Positions 22,253 to 34,542 of a stretch of 64,000 bases of DNA are shown here, piece after piece. This stretch comes from Calycina herbarum (taxonomy: Eukaryota > Ascomycota > Leotiomycetes > Helotiales > Pezizellaceae). The DNA lies in assembly GCA_001414485.1 (NCBI GenBank), contig LLEY01000015.1:558001-622000 (forward strand). The letters run 5' to 3'. Made by a program: the position numbers and the translations under genes. How positions within the stretch are numbered: position 1 is the first letter of the stretch; every line of letters starts with the position of its first letter. Below the pieces are notes generated by a model. That model had not been told where the DNA came from and ran no database searches. It worked only from the letters and a program-made list of their open reading frames with translations.

Positions 22253-24491
22253 ATGGCATGAGCGACCCTTTTCACCAATCGAAATCCTCGCTAACATGAA
22301 GCTAGGCTCCCTCAACCGAAATTTTAAAGAGGCAGCGTTCTCGACCCTCAGATTGGTGGGCTGCCAACCCCGCTGTCGAGCCCCCAAAACCTGCCCCGGC
22401 GCGAACGATTCCCACGAAAACGACTCCAAATAAAAAGATTAAGATGAAAAGCACAAGGAGAGCTTCTTTGCCTGCTACTACGATCTCGATACCTAGTCCG
22501 CGGGAGGTAGAAGAGAGAAGAGATAATACTTCGAGAGAGGGGCCCGGATCGTTGAAGAGGAAGAGGTCGAGACCAAGTGAGTGGTGGGCTGCCAATCCCA
22601 GTTCTTCTGCTGGCGAGGAGAAGTCTTTGGAGCTAGTGGTTGAGAAAAAGACGACAATCAAAAAGAAGAGGGTGTCATTGCCAGTTGACAATAGTGTGGA
22701 GGGCGCAGAAAGAGAGGAAATAGCTGTGAAGAAGAACACAATCAAAAAGAGGGCCAGGTTTTCGTTGCCAGTTTCTTCTAGCTTGATTGAACCGGAAATC
22801 GAAGGGGAGATAAACTCAAGCGCCCTGAAAAGGCAGAGGTCGCGACCGAGTGAGTGGTGGGCTGCGAACCCAGTTGCCAGCGAACCGAAATCTACAAAGC
22901 CTGCGAAAGGAGCGATGCCGAAGAAGAAAACGAGGTTCTCATTACCTGCTACCCCTATTCCCCGGAATGCGGAAGAGGAGGAGGAACCAATTTCAAGTGG
23001 TAGCAAGAGGGAAAGAAGGAAACCTTCAGAATGGTGGGCAGCTAGCTCTTCTGCTACGGTTGGTACCCCTGCGCGCGTTGGCAAAAGTCACGAAGATTCC
23101 GAATCCAACACATCCTCGGGGAGTGAAGATATCCTGGGATCAGTGACCGCGGCTAGCAAATATATCCCCAGAGGCGAAACCTCGTCGCAAGACCAGCCAA
23201 CAGGCGAAGAAGAAATTGTGGAAGTTCAGACAGCTTCTTCGGCATTTGGCAGAGGGCGCCCTGCAAAGACAACAGGTCGTATCAATAGACCTATCGATAC
23301 GAGTAAGGAGAAAGATGGCCCATCTGTGGCTAAGAAAGGAAGCAAGACATCAAAATCACAATCGCAATCATCACAAACAGAGTCAAGCTCTTCATCTATT
23401 GCTAAGAAAGGCAGGAAGTCGTCAAACTCGCAATCATCACAAGCACATGCAAGGAAGGCCTCTAAATCTGGTAAGCGAACATTAGAGAAAGAGTCGCAGA
23501 TTGAGCAGCCTAAGAGCAAGCGCAAGCGCAAATCTGAGGAGAGTGAGTACACAAGAAATATATATATGTATATATTGTTTCGTATGCTAACACAGCAACA
23601 GAAGCAGAGCAAGAAGTCCAGCGAGTTAAGCGCCCCCGCGCCGGTGAGATTGTTCAAGAACAAGGCGAAGAAGAGGATGAGAGTGAGGATGAATTGGTCC
23701 CATACCAACGCTTGGTCCCGGTGATCCGCAAAGTACATCGTCATACCATCGACGCAAAATGGCAACCGCTACCACCAGAATGTGTCGACCTTATTTCCCA
23801 ATTACTCGTCGATACACAACGACCAGTAGTCGCACGCCAAACGCAAGAAATCAAGAGAGGACAAGCCAGCGCCGTTTTACAGTGGATATCACGAAAACTA
23901 GTCCGTAAGATTGGCAGAGGACTTCCATTCCCGATAGGAACACACCGTCAGCCCGAGGATGAATTCAATTTTGAGAAAATCATCGACCGCAATCGAGTTA
24001 CAGAGGTCCAGCTAACGGCCGAGATTGATGCCAACAAGCTCTTGGATGAAAGCCTGACGAAGGAATTGGATTTGCTCGAAGCAGAGAAAGCTGCATTGCT
24101 GGAGCTTGAAACCAATGCAAAAACCGAGTCTGCCAGACGGAAGCAGGCCGAACGAAAGTCACATCCCTTACTCCAATCGGGAGACTCCCCGGCAAGTGAT
24201 GACTTGGAAAGTATGGCAGTCATTACAAGCCGGGTGCTGCCCAGCTTAGGTGTACGTTCTATCTTCTCCATTCCCCATGGTCCTACTAACTTCTTCCAGG
24301 CTTCGCGAGATGAAATTCTACAGACGGTTGTCCGAGAGGTCGAGGGCCACGTCGACAGTATGCAAAGCAATATTAAGCAACTTAGGGGTATACCAGATGC
24401 TATATCAAAAGCAAAGGCTGCTGTACAAGTCACACTTTTAGATCATTTGGAAGATACTGGGTATAAAGATGTACTTCTGGGATCTGGATGA
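22253..24491 (+). CDS. fta7: inner kinetochore protein CENP-Q / Fta7 with four N-terminal RPSEWW repeats
   Basis: The C-terminal half (from QRLVPVIRK, through KWQPLPPEC and FNFEKIIDRNR, to the coiled coil ending ERKSHPLL) matches the fungal CENP-Q family, the CCAN subunit called Fta7 in fission yeast and Okp1 in budding yeast. The N-terminal half is basic and repetitive: four copies of a [KR]RxRSRPSEWWAANP unit (22327-22371, 22555-22599, 22828-22872, 23005-23046) alternate with FSLPxT-type motifs. An AT-hook (GRGRPAK) lies at 23248-23268. Introns are 23543-23601 and 24252-24299 (GTACGT donor, CTAAC branch). The first ATG inside the main open frame (22444) would miss repeat 1. A GC-AG intron at 22256-22305 directly after an ATG at 22253 restores it as MAPSTEILKRQRSRPSDWW. 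That first exon is an inference. Predicted length is 693 residues. Confidence 0.78.
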
Positions 24492-25091
24492 ATGTGGGGA
24501 TTTTGGAAGCAGGAGAGAACATGTTTAGTGTCTGGGCGGCGCAACAAGGTGGAGGCGGCAGGCCTCGCAGCGGGTATCGACACACTTGCATTGCAGGTCT
24601 TGGGAATCAGGAAAATAACTTCATGTCGGAGTTTTTTTCTTGTTGTATTAGCTCTCTTTAAAGATACCCCATATTGTCACATGATGAATTCCCTCTTTGA
24701 GCCCATTGCATATGTACCTGCTGGCTGGTTGTGAGATGATGACCCTGAGCAGTAAATATTCCTCGGGCCTGTGAGCTAGTTCCGCCCGCCTCCCCGCAGA
24801 GCACCCTCGACCTGAACCTCGAGAAAGACAACCTCGACACCGGGATTCGAACGACCAGCGCGCACAGCGAGAAAACGAATCTATCGGCACACAAGCGATC
24901 TACAGGACTCGGGTTGTACTTCAACGTTTTCCCGAACGGAAAAAACCAATAGGTGAATCGCGAAAGACGTCAGCGCAAGACGAGGGATTGGAGGGACGAG
25001 GCTGCGCAGGTTCTGATCTCGGGCCAAAGGTCGACAGCCAGCGCAAAGGTCGCCACCCGATGGACAAAACATAGGGACTCAATTCGATGTC

Positions 25092-26984
25092 ATGGAACAG
25101 AATGGCGCAGGTAATAATGGGCTGGAGACGAAGCCGGAACCCTCGCCGACGGCCTCTGCGGCAGCAACGCCCAAGAGTGCCAAACGCAGAAGGAAGGTGA
25201 ACCATGGTACGGTACACAACCTCTTGCCTCTCCCCTTCCCCTTCTGTCTGAAACATCCGCTGATCTTGGGTCATGTTCCTGCAGCTTGTGTCTATTGTCG
25301 GCGATCTGTAAGTTTTGCATTGGGTCGAAATACCAGAGGGAGCATTGGTTGCTGCACCTATGCGCAAAGTTGTTTGGCAGAAGCTAATTTGATATGGGAC
25401 CTGGCCAGCATATGACATGCGACTTGGTACGACCTCTTTTCCAATAATTGCAGCCACTCGTGATACCCAGTGTTCTATGACTAACTTCGTTCTGTCGCAC
25501 AGGAACGCCCATGTGCGCGCTGTATAAAGCGAAATATTGGGCATCTCTGCCATGATGAGCCCCGCGAACCGGAAACAGCCACGAAGAAATCGAAGAAACA
25601 ACATAACACCGCGACCCTCGAGGACGATGACGCGGCGGCGGATCAACTTAAAACTGACGGTGGCATGAGCAATCCCCCAGTTGAGCAGCCTCAACCTCAG
25701 GAACAACCACCACCATTAGATTCTTCCCTCACAATTGGGACCGCTGCCCTCCCCCAAGCTGCTCCTCTACAGCTCGTTCAACCGTCACCTGTCTCGGGAA
25801 TCCAAGCAAATGCTCTCAGCAACAGTGGTAATCAGTGTAAGTCACCAATGCCAGCCCAAACCAAGTGGACAGTGATTAATGGGAGCACACAGTTATTGGA
25901 TATCCAAACGACTGGCTTGGGTCACAAAACCAATTCCAAGATATGCATAACTACCACCCCTCTTATATGTTCAATGCCCCCGAGGTCACAACAGAGTACA
26001 ACCTCTTGAGCGATTTCTTGAACAACAGCCTACTCGAAGACGGAGCCTTACTTCCCGAAGATACATCAAACCTCTTCAGCGATCAATCGGGCGCCATGTT
26101 ACCAGGAGGAATGAACAGCACAAGCAATGCACAGCAGCAGCCTACGACTTTAGCACCTCCGAATTCACAAGGATTGATTGCGAGACCAGCGAGCGTGGTA
26201 CCAACGGATAAAGCAAGAGAATACTATCTTCAGGCAGCGGATCCGAGCGGCAATGATGCGCCGGAAGAAAGAATGCAGCGTCTTTTACGTGCAAAGTATG
26301 ATGCTGGTATGCTGAAACCTTTCAATTATGTGAAAGGCTATGCCAGACTGTCGGTCTATATGGATGGACATCTGCACGCTGCTTCGAAGCAAAAGATTCT
26401 GAGGCAGTTGGAACAATTTAGACCCAAATTTCGAGAAAAGGTGCACGCTTTAACAGACATTGAACTCATTTATGTGGAAATGTGGTTCGAACGAAGCCTC
26501 ATGGAATATGACCGGGTTTTTGCGAGTATGGCTATTCCCGCATGCTGTTGGCGGAGAACAGGCGAGATATTCAGGGGCAATAAGGAAATGGCGGAGCTCA
26601 TTCATCAGCCAATAGAAAAGTTGAGAGATGTAAGGACCTCTACTTATGACTGGAAAATGCCCATGCTAACGGTTGACAATGTAGGGCAAAATTGCATTGC
26701 ATGAGATTCTCACTGAAGAATCACTTGTACTTTATTGGGAGAAGTTTGGAGCCATTGCATTTCAGACACAGCAAGAGTCTCTTTTGACATTTTGCTCTCT
26801 CAAAAACCCAGATGATAAGTCTAAAGATCCAACCATCAAATGCTGTTTTTCATTTACAGTCAGAAGAGATGATCATAAAATGTAAGTTTCAAAAATGTTG
26901 AAATTTGGGCCAAGTGTGCTAACCAGTCTCAGACCCTCTCTGATCATTGGCAATTTTCTGCCTCAGGATCCGGTAAAGCACTAA
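25092..26984 (+). CDS. ert1: ERT1/AcuK-type zinc-cluster transcription activator of gluconeogenesis
   Basis: The protein carries a Zn(II)2Cys6 binuclear cluster assembled from three small exons: ACVYCRRS, HMTCDL, then ERPCARCIKRNIGHLCHDEPRE. A low-complexity Gln/Pro linker follows, then the conserved family block GYPNDWLGSQNQF to YMFNAPEVTTEYNLL. A PAS-like domain near the C terminus (FASMAIPACCWRRTGEIFRGNKEM) ends in IPSLIIGNFLP. This layout is that of AcuK and AcuM of Aspergillus and Ert1/Rds2 of yeast, nuclear activators of PEP carboxykinase and fructose-bisphosphatase genes during growth on non-fermentable carbon. Six introns are inferred, all GT-AG, and the reading frame closes at TAA 26982-26984. 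I cannot separate the AcuK from the AcuM orthologue by eye. Confidence 0.87.
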
Positions 26985-27570
26985 GCCATCTGGCGTTTTC
27001 AAAGTAGATAATAGGGTTAAGAAGTAAATAATTTATTTGTTGCAGCATTCAAGGGTTGCTTGTTGGAAGCAACCTGGCGGGGAGCATTTTGGAAGGGAAG
27101 GGAACTGGAAGTAAGAAGTCTTGGCACTGGCGGGAAGTGGTAACTATCCTGGGGGGCTCTCCCTTCTCAAGTAAAAAGCAAAATCAACCTCAACACGCGA
27201 CTCCCGTCATTTTCTAATTTTTTATGCCTGTCTGCGTTTTCGAAGCACGATTCCTGATCTGTACTGCCAAGGAGCAGGAGCTCAACGGCGCGCAATTTCT
27301 CTAACGCGATTTATTATATCTACTTCTCCAACCTAACCTAGGAGGGCGGAGGCCTGAAGATCATCCCAAGTTTTTACCCTCCTTCGACATTTATACAGAC
27401 AGAAACGTCTTCTCGTACTCCCTCTTCTTTCTCTCATCGCCACGCACCGCTTCTGCTGTTTGGGGACCACGCTAGAAGCTTTCCTCGACCGGCAGGTTCT
27501 GAGACGCATCTTGTGCTTCCGAAATCGGGCACTGCTGCCCCCAGCCCAGACGCAGGCCATACCATACACA

Positions 27571-30500
27571 ATGGCGCCGGGTCAATCAGACCGTACAGGG
27601 AAAGAGAAGCGTGTTAAAGCACTTATCTGCAAGTATCCGCCTCAAGCATGATTGCGGAGCATTTACTTATTGTTGGACCAAGCCTTTGCTCTCGATATAC
27701 AGCATCAACTTCCCGCAGCGGTGTCCTCAAGGTCGCCCGGCACCCTTCTGCACGACATCGAGAAAGCAATCTCCTCCTTTCCTATCAATTTGGGCACAAC
27801 TGCAGCATCGAACTGTGAGGAGATAGACAGTGCAGGTACCGCGCTGTGGAATCTCTGCACAAGACTCCGCCGCGAAAAGGATCCCGAGACGCCACAGGAA
27901 TACCCCCTCATACTGGACATAACACGCGTCTACGCCTTCTTGCTCCTGGCCTGCGCACATGAACATGGAAAGGCCGCTCCCGCAAATCTCCTAAGGCTGA
28001 TGAAGATTGGCGTTAAAGCTACCAAAAATTGCTTCGGTAGAGCGCACCAAGCCCTCGTTGCTATAACTGCTGACTCTGGATAGTACAAAAGGAAGTTGAC
28101 CTTGCAGCTAAGCTCTTGGAGAAACTTGCCAAGTACGAAAGCCTGCTGAAGGCAAGTCAGCCGGAGCTGATTGCAGAACACGAGGAGGACCGCCAGCGAT
28201 TATGTTCGGAATATTTTGTCCTTCGTACGGCATTAGTGAGTAGTCTCTACTTTGTTTCGTGCCAACATTTCTAACCTGCATCAAGGCGTGGCATCAAAAG
28301 CAGTTCGATATCGTGGAACACATGTACACGAATGCCCGAAACTCCAAGCGTGTCTTTGACCCCAACACAGCAGAGAGCCTCGCAGATGTTCTCTTTGAGC
28401 TGGGAAAGAGTCTTTTGGCCACCCAACAATATGGTATCGGTACAAAGTGGCTGGAACGAGCCTTGGAAGTTCTGGCCGACCAAGAACTGGACAAGCTGAG
28501 CATGGATGCCAGCGAACTACGAATATCGATCATTCAGTCATGCGTGAAAGCCCAGCTGAAAATCAAACAGGAACCCGCGTTGGAGAAAGCCCAGAACCTT
28601 GTCCAAACCCTCGCTCATGAGCTTGGGGATAAACTGATTGTGTTGTTGCTTAGGCTAGAGGTGCTCGCAGCGAACACGACAGCTTTTGACCATGTTTCTT
28701 ACAGCGAAATCCTTGGCAGAATCATCCGCTCTGCTGTTCTGAATGAACAAAATTTCAAGCTCGTTATGTTCCATATCCGCAAGTTGAACGACAAAAGTCC
28801 GGATCTAGCTTGCAAATTGATAGACGATCTATTCCGGTTGCGTATATTGCATGATGGGCGCGAGGAGTTGGTCGAGAAAATAACCATCACGCGTTTGTGG
28901 ATTACGGTGGCACAGCAGCAGACCTTAGAAGCATTGTCTGGACTCGAAGGATTTCTTGATTCTATTATAGAAAATTTCAAGAATCCTATAACCCCAAAAG
29001 CAACTTTGGCAGCACATACGGTAACTTTCCTTTCTTCGAAGCTTGATAGCATCAGCTAATCTATTATTCAGTTACTCTGGAAGTCTATCGAATCGAGCCA
29101 TTCCCAAGGCAAATATGAAATGGCTGAGAAGTGGTGCCGCTTGGCCTTGCATCGGGTATTTGAGAAGGCGGGGGATCTCAACATAGCACGAATATCAAGG
29201 CTCGTAGCCAAGACATTCAAGAGATACAATAGCTAATTCCCCTGCAGGAAACTCCTTCTTTGCGCTTTTGAGCGACAAGATACAAACAGCGCGATGGATA
29301 TCTTCGCATCTATGTCCGAAATAGCAAAGAACGAACCTATGACAAGATTTTTAATGTACAAAATTGCTATTCAGTGCAATCTACCCGAAGTAGCAGCAGA
29401 AAGTCTGCAAGTCATCAACTCATCGTCTTCAACCGATCCCACGCTTCTATACGCCTGCTGTCTATATTCCATAGAGGGACAAAATAAAGTGCAGACATTG
29501 GGGGCTCTGCAACTTGTGCTAGAGAAATACAACTACGGTCCACCAACGCCTGTTCATCTACCTTCGTTAGTCCGTGTCACAATCGGTATAACATCCACAT
29601 TACTATACGAAACTTCACAGCAAAAAGCGCCAAACGATGCTGAGACTGAAGAGCTCATAGAGAAGCTCTGTAAGCTCTTCGAGGGCAGTAGGTTTATTGG
29701 AGCTTTTTTCGGCGGCCTTGACTAACTCCAGAGTAGCTGTCACGGCGATGCGCAAGTCCAATAAGTCCGCTGCAGGATCCGAACCGTTATGGACTGTCCA
29801 CGAACTCGACTGGTTTTCGAAAAATTCATATAACACAGCTATCAAGAACATTTCTATTTGGACTCCATTTAACTCTTTGCGCATGTTGAGATGTTGCATA
29901 TCATTTATTGAGCAATATCCCCCCGACATCGGCGAGACCCTTGCAGACCTATCTCTGCGCAAGATGTTTTGCGAGTTTTCTGCAGCAGCTGCACTTGCAT
30001 CACTTGCCAGAGGAGAAGATAACATCGAAGTACAGCTTCAGAATTATCTTGATCTAAGAAAGCATGTCAGAAGCTTTGATACATTATTCAACGAAAAGTC
30101 GGAGACCATGGAAGAAGTCCAGGCAGAAGACTTGTTACAAAAGCTGGCTGTCCTGTTGGCTTTTGACTTTGAAGCAGCATGTCATCTGAAGGCTTGGGAT
30201 GATTTGAGCGAGACTATTTTAAATGCGAGTATATGCAAGAGTTCTCGCGCTTTTCACTTGATGGCGGATTGCCTGCTATGTGTTCAAGACGACTCCCGCA
30301 TTCAAATTCCAACCCAAGGTAAGTTGGCTTGAATTCATGGAACAACTGAGCATTTAGCTTACAATACGTAGTTCTAGTCTTCAACCTCAAGAAAATTCTC
30401 AACGAAGCCTGGGATCTGGAGACGATGGAGATCATGGCTTTAGCAAAATACATGCGCTGTCTCTTCCAGATCGCACAGTCGGACAACGTGGAAGTTGCTG

Positions 30501-30805
30501 AGCAGCTCCTCGATCAGATCGCCAGCCAGGCAGCAGAGGCTCACCAGGTAATCAGCCCACTACATATGATATTTTGGATTTGTTGCTGACTTGGAAATTA
30601 GACGGAGCAACCATACCCTACTGAAGAACTCGATTGGATTGCGAGCCGAGCATTCAACCATGCCGTGGATTTGTACTGCAATGAACAAGATGAAGAGTGC
30701 AAGAACTGGGCTTCGAAGGCTTTGAATGTTGCGCACTTTTGTAATGATGAGGGGGCTTTGGAACGCTTGCTTCAGGACAAGTTGGCGGGGTTGAAGCTCG
30801 ATTGA
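27571..30805 (+). CDS. spo22: meiosis protein Spo22/Zip4
   Basis: A long alpha-helical TPR-like protein. Recognisable SPO22 family segments are the N-terminal KRVKALISFALDIQHQLP, YPLILDITRVYAFLLLACA, VLFELGKSLLATQQYGIGTKWLERALEVL and AHAVD-type C-terminal repeats (RAFNHAVDLYCNEQDEECKNWASKALNVA). The family scaffolds the ZMM proteins for crossover formation on meiotic chromosomes. About nine introns are needed. Two have GC rather than GT donors: 27629-27682 (donor GCAAGT, phase 1, joining KALI to SFALDI) and 29200-29247 (phase 2, joining ISR to KLLLCAF). Both restore family sequence and the frame numerically. TGA is at 30803-30805. No sign of decay. Convergent with sec6. Confidence 0.85.
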
Positions 30806-32005
30806 AATCCTCGAAGCACAACCCACGGCGGACAAGAAGAGCGCAGAGCCCACCAGCCTCTCCACGACCACATATACATTTTAGCATATGCCAACATCAT
30901 CTCTTGGCTTCGAGGTGGGATTTCGAATAATTAGCAACCAACAGTAGCACTTTTGCACAAAGCATAGAAATCTCGAATATCCAGAAGATTTTGGGTCACT
31001 TGGCGATCAACTTTAGTTTATGGCTTGACGGGGGAGGGTCCGTTAGTGAAGACCACTCAGAGATGTATGAATCACGAGGCGATGCGCTGGATGTTAAGTT
31101 GTGGAAGATATAACTCGTTAGCTAGCATTATTGCTTAGCGCTAAACAAAACCCCATAATTATAATTTCAAGTATCCCTCAGGATTTTATTTGAGGCAAGT
31201 TACTGAATACAAATATAGTCCGGGACATGCAGATGGAAAGCAGAGCTTGTATGAGAACTTTCAATTTGACATGAGGGAATGCCAGCCCGTTAGGTATACT
31301 GCCCCCAAATATGGAACGAAAGTAAAATCGTAGAAACATATTTAAGCGAGCTCTAAATAACAGTCTATCTATTGTTTTCCAAGCTCATTCGACGTTCTCA
31401 AAATTCAATCTTCTCACGAGTAAGCTGTTCATTCATTGGCGAGTAAGCCATCACTCTACTCAACAGTAAGCTACGAGTTACTCGCCAGTAAGCTACGATC
31501 TCCAACCAGACATTAATCTATTTTTAATAGGTGAAAGCGGAGAGAATAGTTCATGGTCTCGTATCAAAAGTTATTTTGATATAAACAAGAGTTCGGAAAC
31601 CTACCCCAGCAATGCTTTTCGTCTAGATGATGGTTATATATTTGAAGGGAATTCTCTACTAAGCCTCGATGTCAGAACGAGAAGAACTTTGCTTTCAATG
31701 CCAATTTCGGGACCTCGCTACGAGATACTTACTTTTAGCTGATAGGTAATACCTTCTTCGTGATCAAGAGAGAGCGAGAGAAGCATCAATACATACGTAC
31801 CCTGGAACGAGATCAGTATGATTATTCATATTCCTACATCCAAGATATCTTCTAAATATCAAGTATCAAGTGTTCCCAGCCAAACCAAACCATGCACCCC
31901 CTTCCCAAAAATCCCAAAACGCCTCGCTCAAAGGGTGATATACACAAGTCATTCCCTCCATCTATTATCCACCCCCACCCATCCGACCTTCCTCTCCACC
32001 CCGGC
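30806..32005. other. 1.2 kb convergent intergenic interval
   Basis: Lies between the 3' ends of spo22 and sec6. No gene or RNA is recognisable. A 13-nt direct repeat (CAGTAAGCTACGA) occurs twice near 31464-31498, with two related AGTAAGC copies just upstream from about 31420. Both genes presumably terminate here. Confidence 0.5.
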
Positions 32006-34267
32006 TTACTTGACCTTACTCATAATAGTCTCTAGCCCCCTCTGAACATCAATCTGCGCCGCCCGAGCCTTGACAGCATTAAGTAGCCCTCTATCAAAAT
32101 CATCCCTACACCTAAGAACAGCTTCCACCCAACTCAACTGCAAATCCCAATAATCCATTTTAAACCCCGCAAACACCTCGGGAATTACACTCTTATCCTC
32201 CTCCAGAAGCTGCAAAAATTGTTCTGTCACCCTCCATTTATCTTTAATAGTATCCGCCACATCGGGAGAGAGGTATTGGTTGTTATCGAAGAACTCAAAA
32301 GCGGTGGATACGTCGTTGAAGATTTTATCTTTATACGGATCCTGTCGCTTGAATTTCGCACCTTTGTTTTTGACGGATGAGAGATATCGGATGAGGAGTT
32401 CATCGGCAAGTTCCTCGATGAAGATGTCGAGGAGGGAGTGGTGGAGCACAGATTTGTAGTCGCCGATGTATTCATCGAATGTCACGACCATTTGTTTCAT
32501 CGCGGTAGCGGAATACCATTTTGGTGTAAAAAAGTCTGGCATGACGGTTCGGAAGTCGACGGCGAAGATTAGTTGGGCGAAGCGGGCGATGCAGTGGGTG
32601 CTGAGATCTACGTAGCCATCGCGGAGATCGTTGATTTGTTCGTCGGTTGCCTCTAGATATTGGGGTGAGACGACAGGTTCGTATTTTTGTTGGAAACTGG
32701 AGAGGTAGGCGAATCGTCCTTCGTCTTCGTTGTCGTCGATACAGGCGATTTGATCATTTGCTGTTGCAACGAGCCAATCTTGAAGTGCTTGGAATCCCTC
32801 GAGCTCTGGGTTGACCCCGATATACTTATCAGCTTCTTCGTCAAGCATCTTCTGCCAGTCCCGCTGGCGAGTCTTTAGGCGGAGAATCATAGCATCAATA
32901 ACACCTTCTGCAACATCCAGTCTTTGAGAATTGCTAGCAGCGTCGATTTGTTCTCGTAACATTCGCCACATATCAACCAAATTCTTCGTCCGGAAATATC
33001 CATATTCATCTGCATCCAAATTCGAACCATCGACATTTCGTTCGGCAAAATCCTTCTTCTCTGTCTTGAAAATTCTGTCGAGCCATTGATCGAGATATCG
33101 GATGACAAGTTGTCGGAATTCCTTCACAAGTTCTCCTTCTCGTTTGTCTATAACATGTGGCTCTAATTCTTCCGTTCCAAAACCGAGTTTCGCCATTTTT
33201 GTATAGTACTTTTCTGGCCAGTTTAGAATGGAAAGCATATTCGCGGAATTGGTTTCTGGATCATCAATCATGCCAATAAGGAAATCGTGCATGAGCTGAT
33301 GATATATCTTGGCATATGTCTGAAATATCTTCCACTTCTTTGGCATAAGCGGAACCATTCCTTGTTTGACAGCATTCAGATCATTGAAATACCACTTCAA
33401 CTGCTTGTCCAACTTCGCCGGGTCCTCCAGAAATGCTTGTTTCGTCTCCATTATCTGCTCCTCGGCGTGAACCTGGATAGCTTGCAAGAACTTCTCCTTA
33501 TACCCCCTCACATTCTTCGCTCCATCCGTAATACTCTGAAATCTGGCCGCCATCTCCTTATGATCCTTCAACGCCTCCTGCAGCGCCTTGACTCTCTTGT
33601 CACTCCTCTCCTCGGCCTCAATAATAACCGCCAACCGCACGACCAGCCCATTATTCCCATTAATGAGCACACTGATAAGATTCAACGCAATCGTCCCAAT
33701 ATGCTCGTCAAACCACTCAACCGTCTCATCCAGCCTGGAAAAGTAATCTTCCAACGTAGTCTGCAAACTCGGGTCATCCGCCCTCTGAATCTGCTCCATA
33801 GCATCATCCCTAATATTCCTCAACTGCGTCAACTCATAATGCACCACCAGTAAATTCGGCATATTCTCCACATCCTGATCGTCCTCCCTTAACATCATCT
33901 CCACCTGCGTAACCCGATCGTTGAAACTATCCAAATTCTTGCGCATCTGTTCGACGGCGCTGAAATTCCGGTGGGTTTGTGAGACGAGGTTTATGTTTGG
34001 GAAATCGCGAATCATGTTCTGGGCTTCGGCGCAGAGTTTATCTATCTTCATCATTTCTTCTTTGATGAGTTGGACTGTTCGTTGGCCGTCTGTGATGCCG
34101 CTCATGCCAGATTGAGTGATTTCTAGTTGTTCCTTTAGACCGCTGCGAAGCTGCGAGTCCACAGCTGCTTTCTTGCGGGTATATTCGAGTTTCATGGCGG
34201 GGATCTTGTCGAGGTCATCTGGGTGACGGAGGAGCTCTGCGAGCTTGACTGTGGAGGAGGTCTCCAT
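32006..34267 (-). CDS. sec6: exocyst complex component Sec6
   Basis: A single uninterrupted frame of 753 codons starting METSSTVKLAELLRHPDDL. The N-terminal coiled-coil region (about residues 20-130) and the long helical rods that follow match Sec6 (EXOC3), including PEKYYTKMAKLGF, VDFRTVMPDFFTPKWY and the C-terminal LQLSWVEAVLRCRDDFDR. The exocyst tethers secretory vesicles to the plasma membrane at hyphal tips and septa. Length matches fungal orthologues and no intron is needed, unusual here compared with its neighbours. It shares a 275-bp divergent promoter with the uL30m gene. Confidence 0.93.
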   Translation of the reverse strand: METSSTVKLAELLRHPDDLDKIPAMKLEYTRKKAAVDSQLRSGLKEQLEITQSGMSGITDGQRTVQLIKEEMMKIDKLCAEAQNMIRDFPNINLVSQTHRNFSAVEQMRKNLDSFNDRVTQVEMMLREDDQDVENMPNLLVVHYELTQLRNIRDDAMEQIQRADDPSLQTTLEDYFSRLDETVEWFDEHIGTIALNLISVLINGNNGLVVRLAVIIEAEERSDKRVKALQEALKDHKEMAARFQSITDGAKNVRGYKEKFLQAIQVHAEEQIMETKQAFLEDPAKLDKQLKWYFNDLNAVKQGMVPLMPKKWKIFQTYAKIYHQLMHDFLIGMIDDPETNSANMLSILNWPEKYYTKMAKLGFGTEELEPHVIDKREGELVKEFRQLVIRYLDQWLDRIFKTEKKDFAERNVDGSNLDADEYGYFRTKNLVDMWRMLREQIDAASNSQRLDVAEGVIDAMILRLKTRQRDWQKMLDEEADKYIGVNPELEGFQALQDWLVATANDQIACIDDNEDEGRFAYLSSFQQKYEPVVSPQYLEATDEQINDLRDGYVDLSTHCIARFAQLIFAVDFRTVMPDFFTPKWYSATAMKQMVVTFDEYIGDYKSVLHHSLLDIFIEELADELLIRYLSSVKNKGAKFKRQDPYKDKIFNDVSTAFEFFDNNQYLSPDVADTIKDKWRVTEQFLQLLEEDKSVIPEVFAGFKMDYWDLQLSWVEAVLRCRDDFDRGLLNAVKARAAQIDVQRGLETIMSKVK

Positions 34268-34542
34268 TTTCGTATCTTCAATTGGGAGTACTTCTTTCGA
34301 GGGGGTTTTCGTGGAGCTACGCCATGCTTAGAGGTTCGAGGTTGTGGTTGAGGTGAGCAGCAGGGAGGTGGATGTCTGAAATCCGGGGTTCTAGCGCGCC
34401 TCGGAATCGGCTCCGAACATTTTCTTGCGATTGACTTCAACAGCCCATTCACGATTTACGAACAACCACAACTCCCACAATCGAGGTATACTCCATATTC
34501 CCCTTTAATTCCAATTCCTAACTAATCCACTATCTAGCCAAG

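Noticed and set aside
22302..23084. 260-codon antisense frame opposite the CENP-Q repeats
   Set aside because: Its periodic composition (AAHHS repeats) mirrors the repeats on the coding strand; no independent domain.
24845..24925. Possible tRNA on the minus strand (GTTCGAATCCCGG resembles a T arm)
   Set aside because: No matching acceptor stem, D arm or A box could be built upstream within normal tRNA distances.
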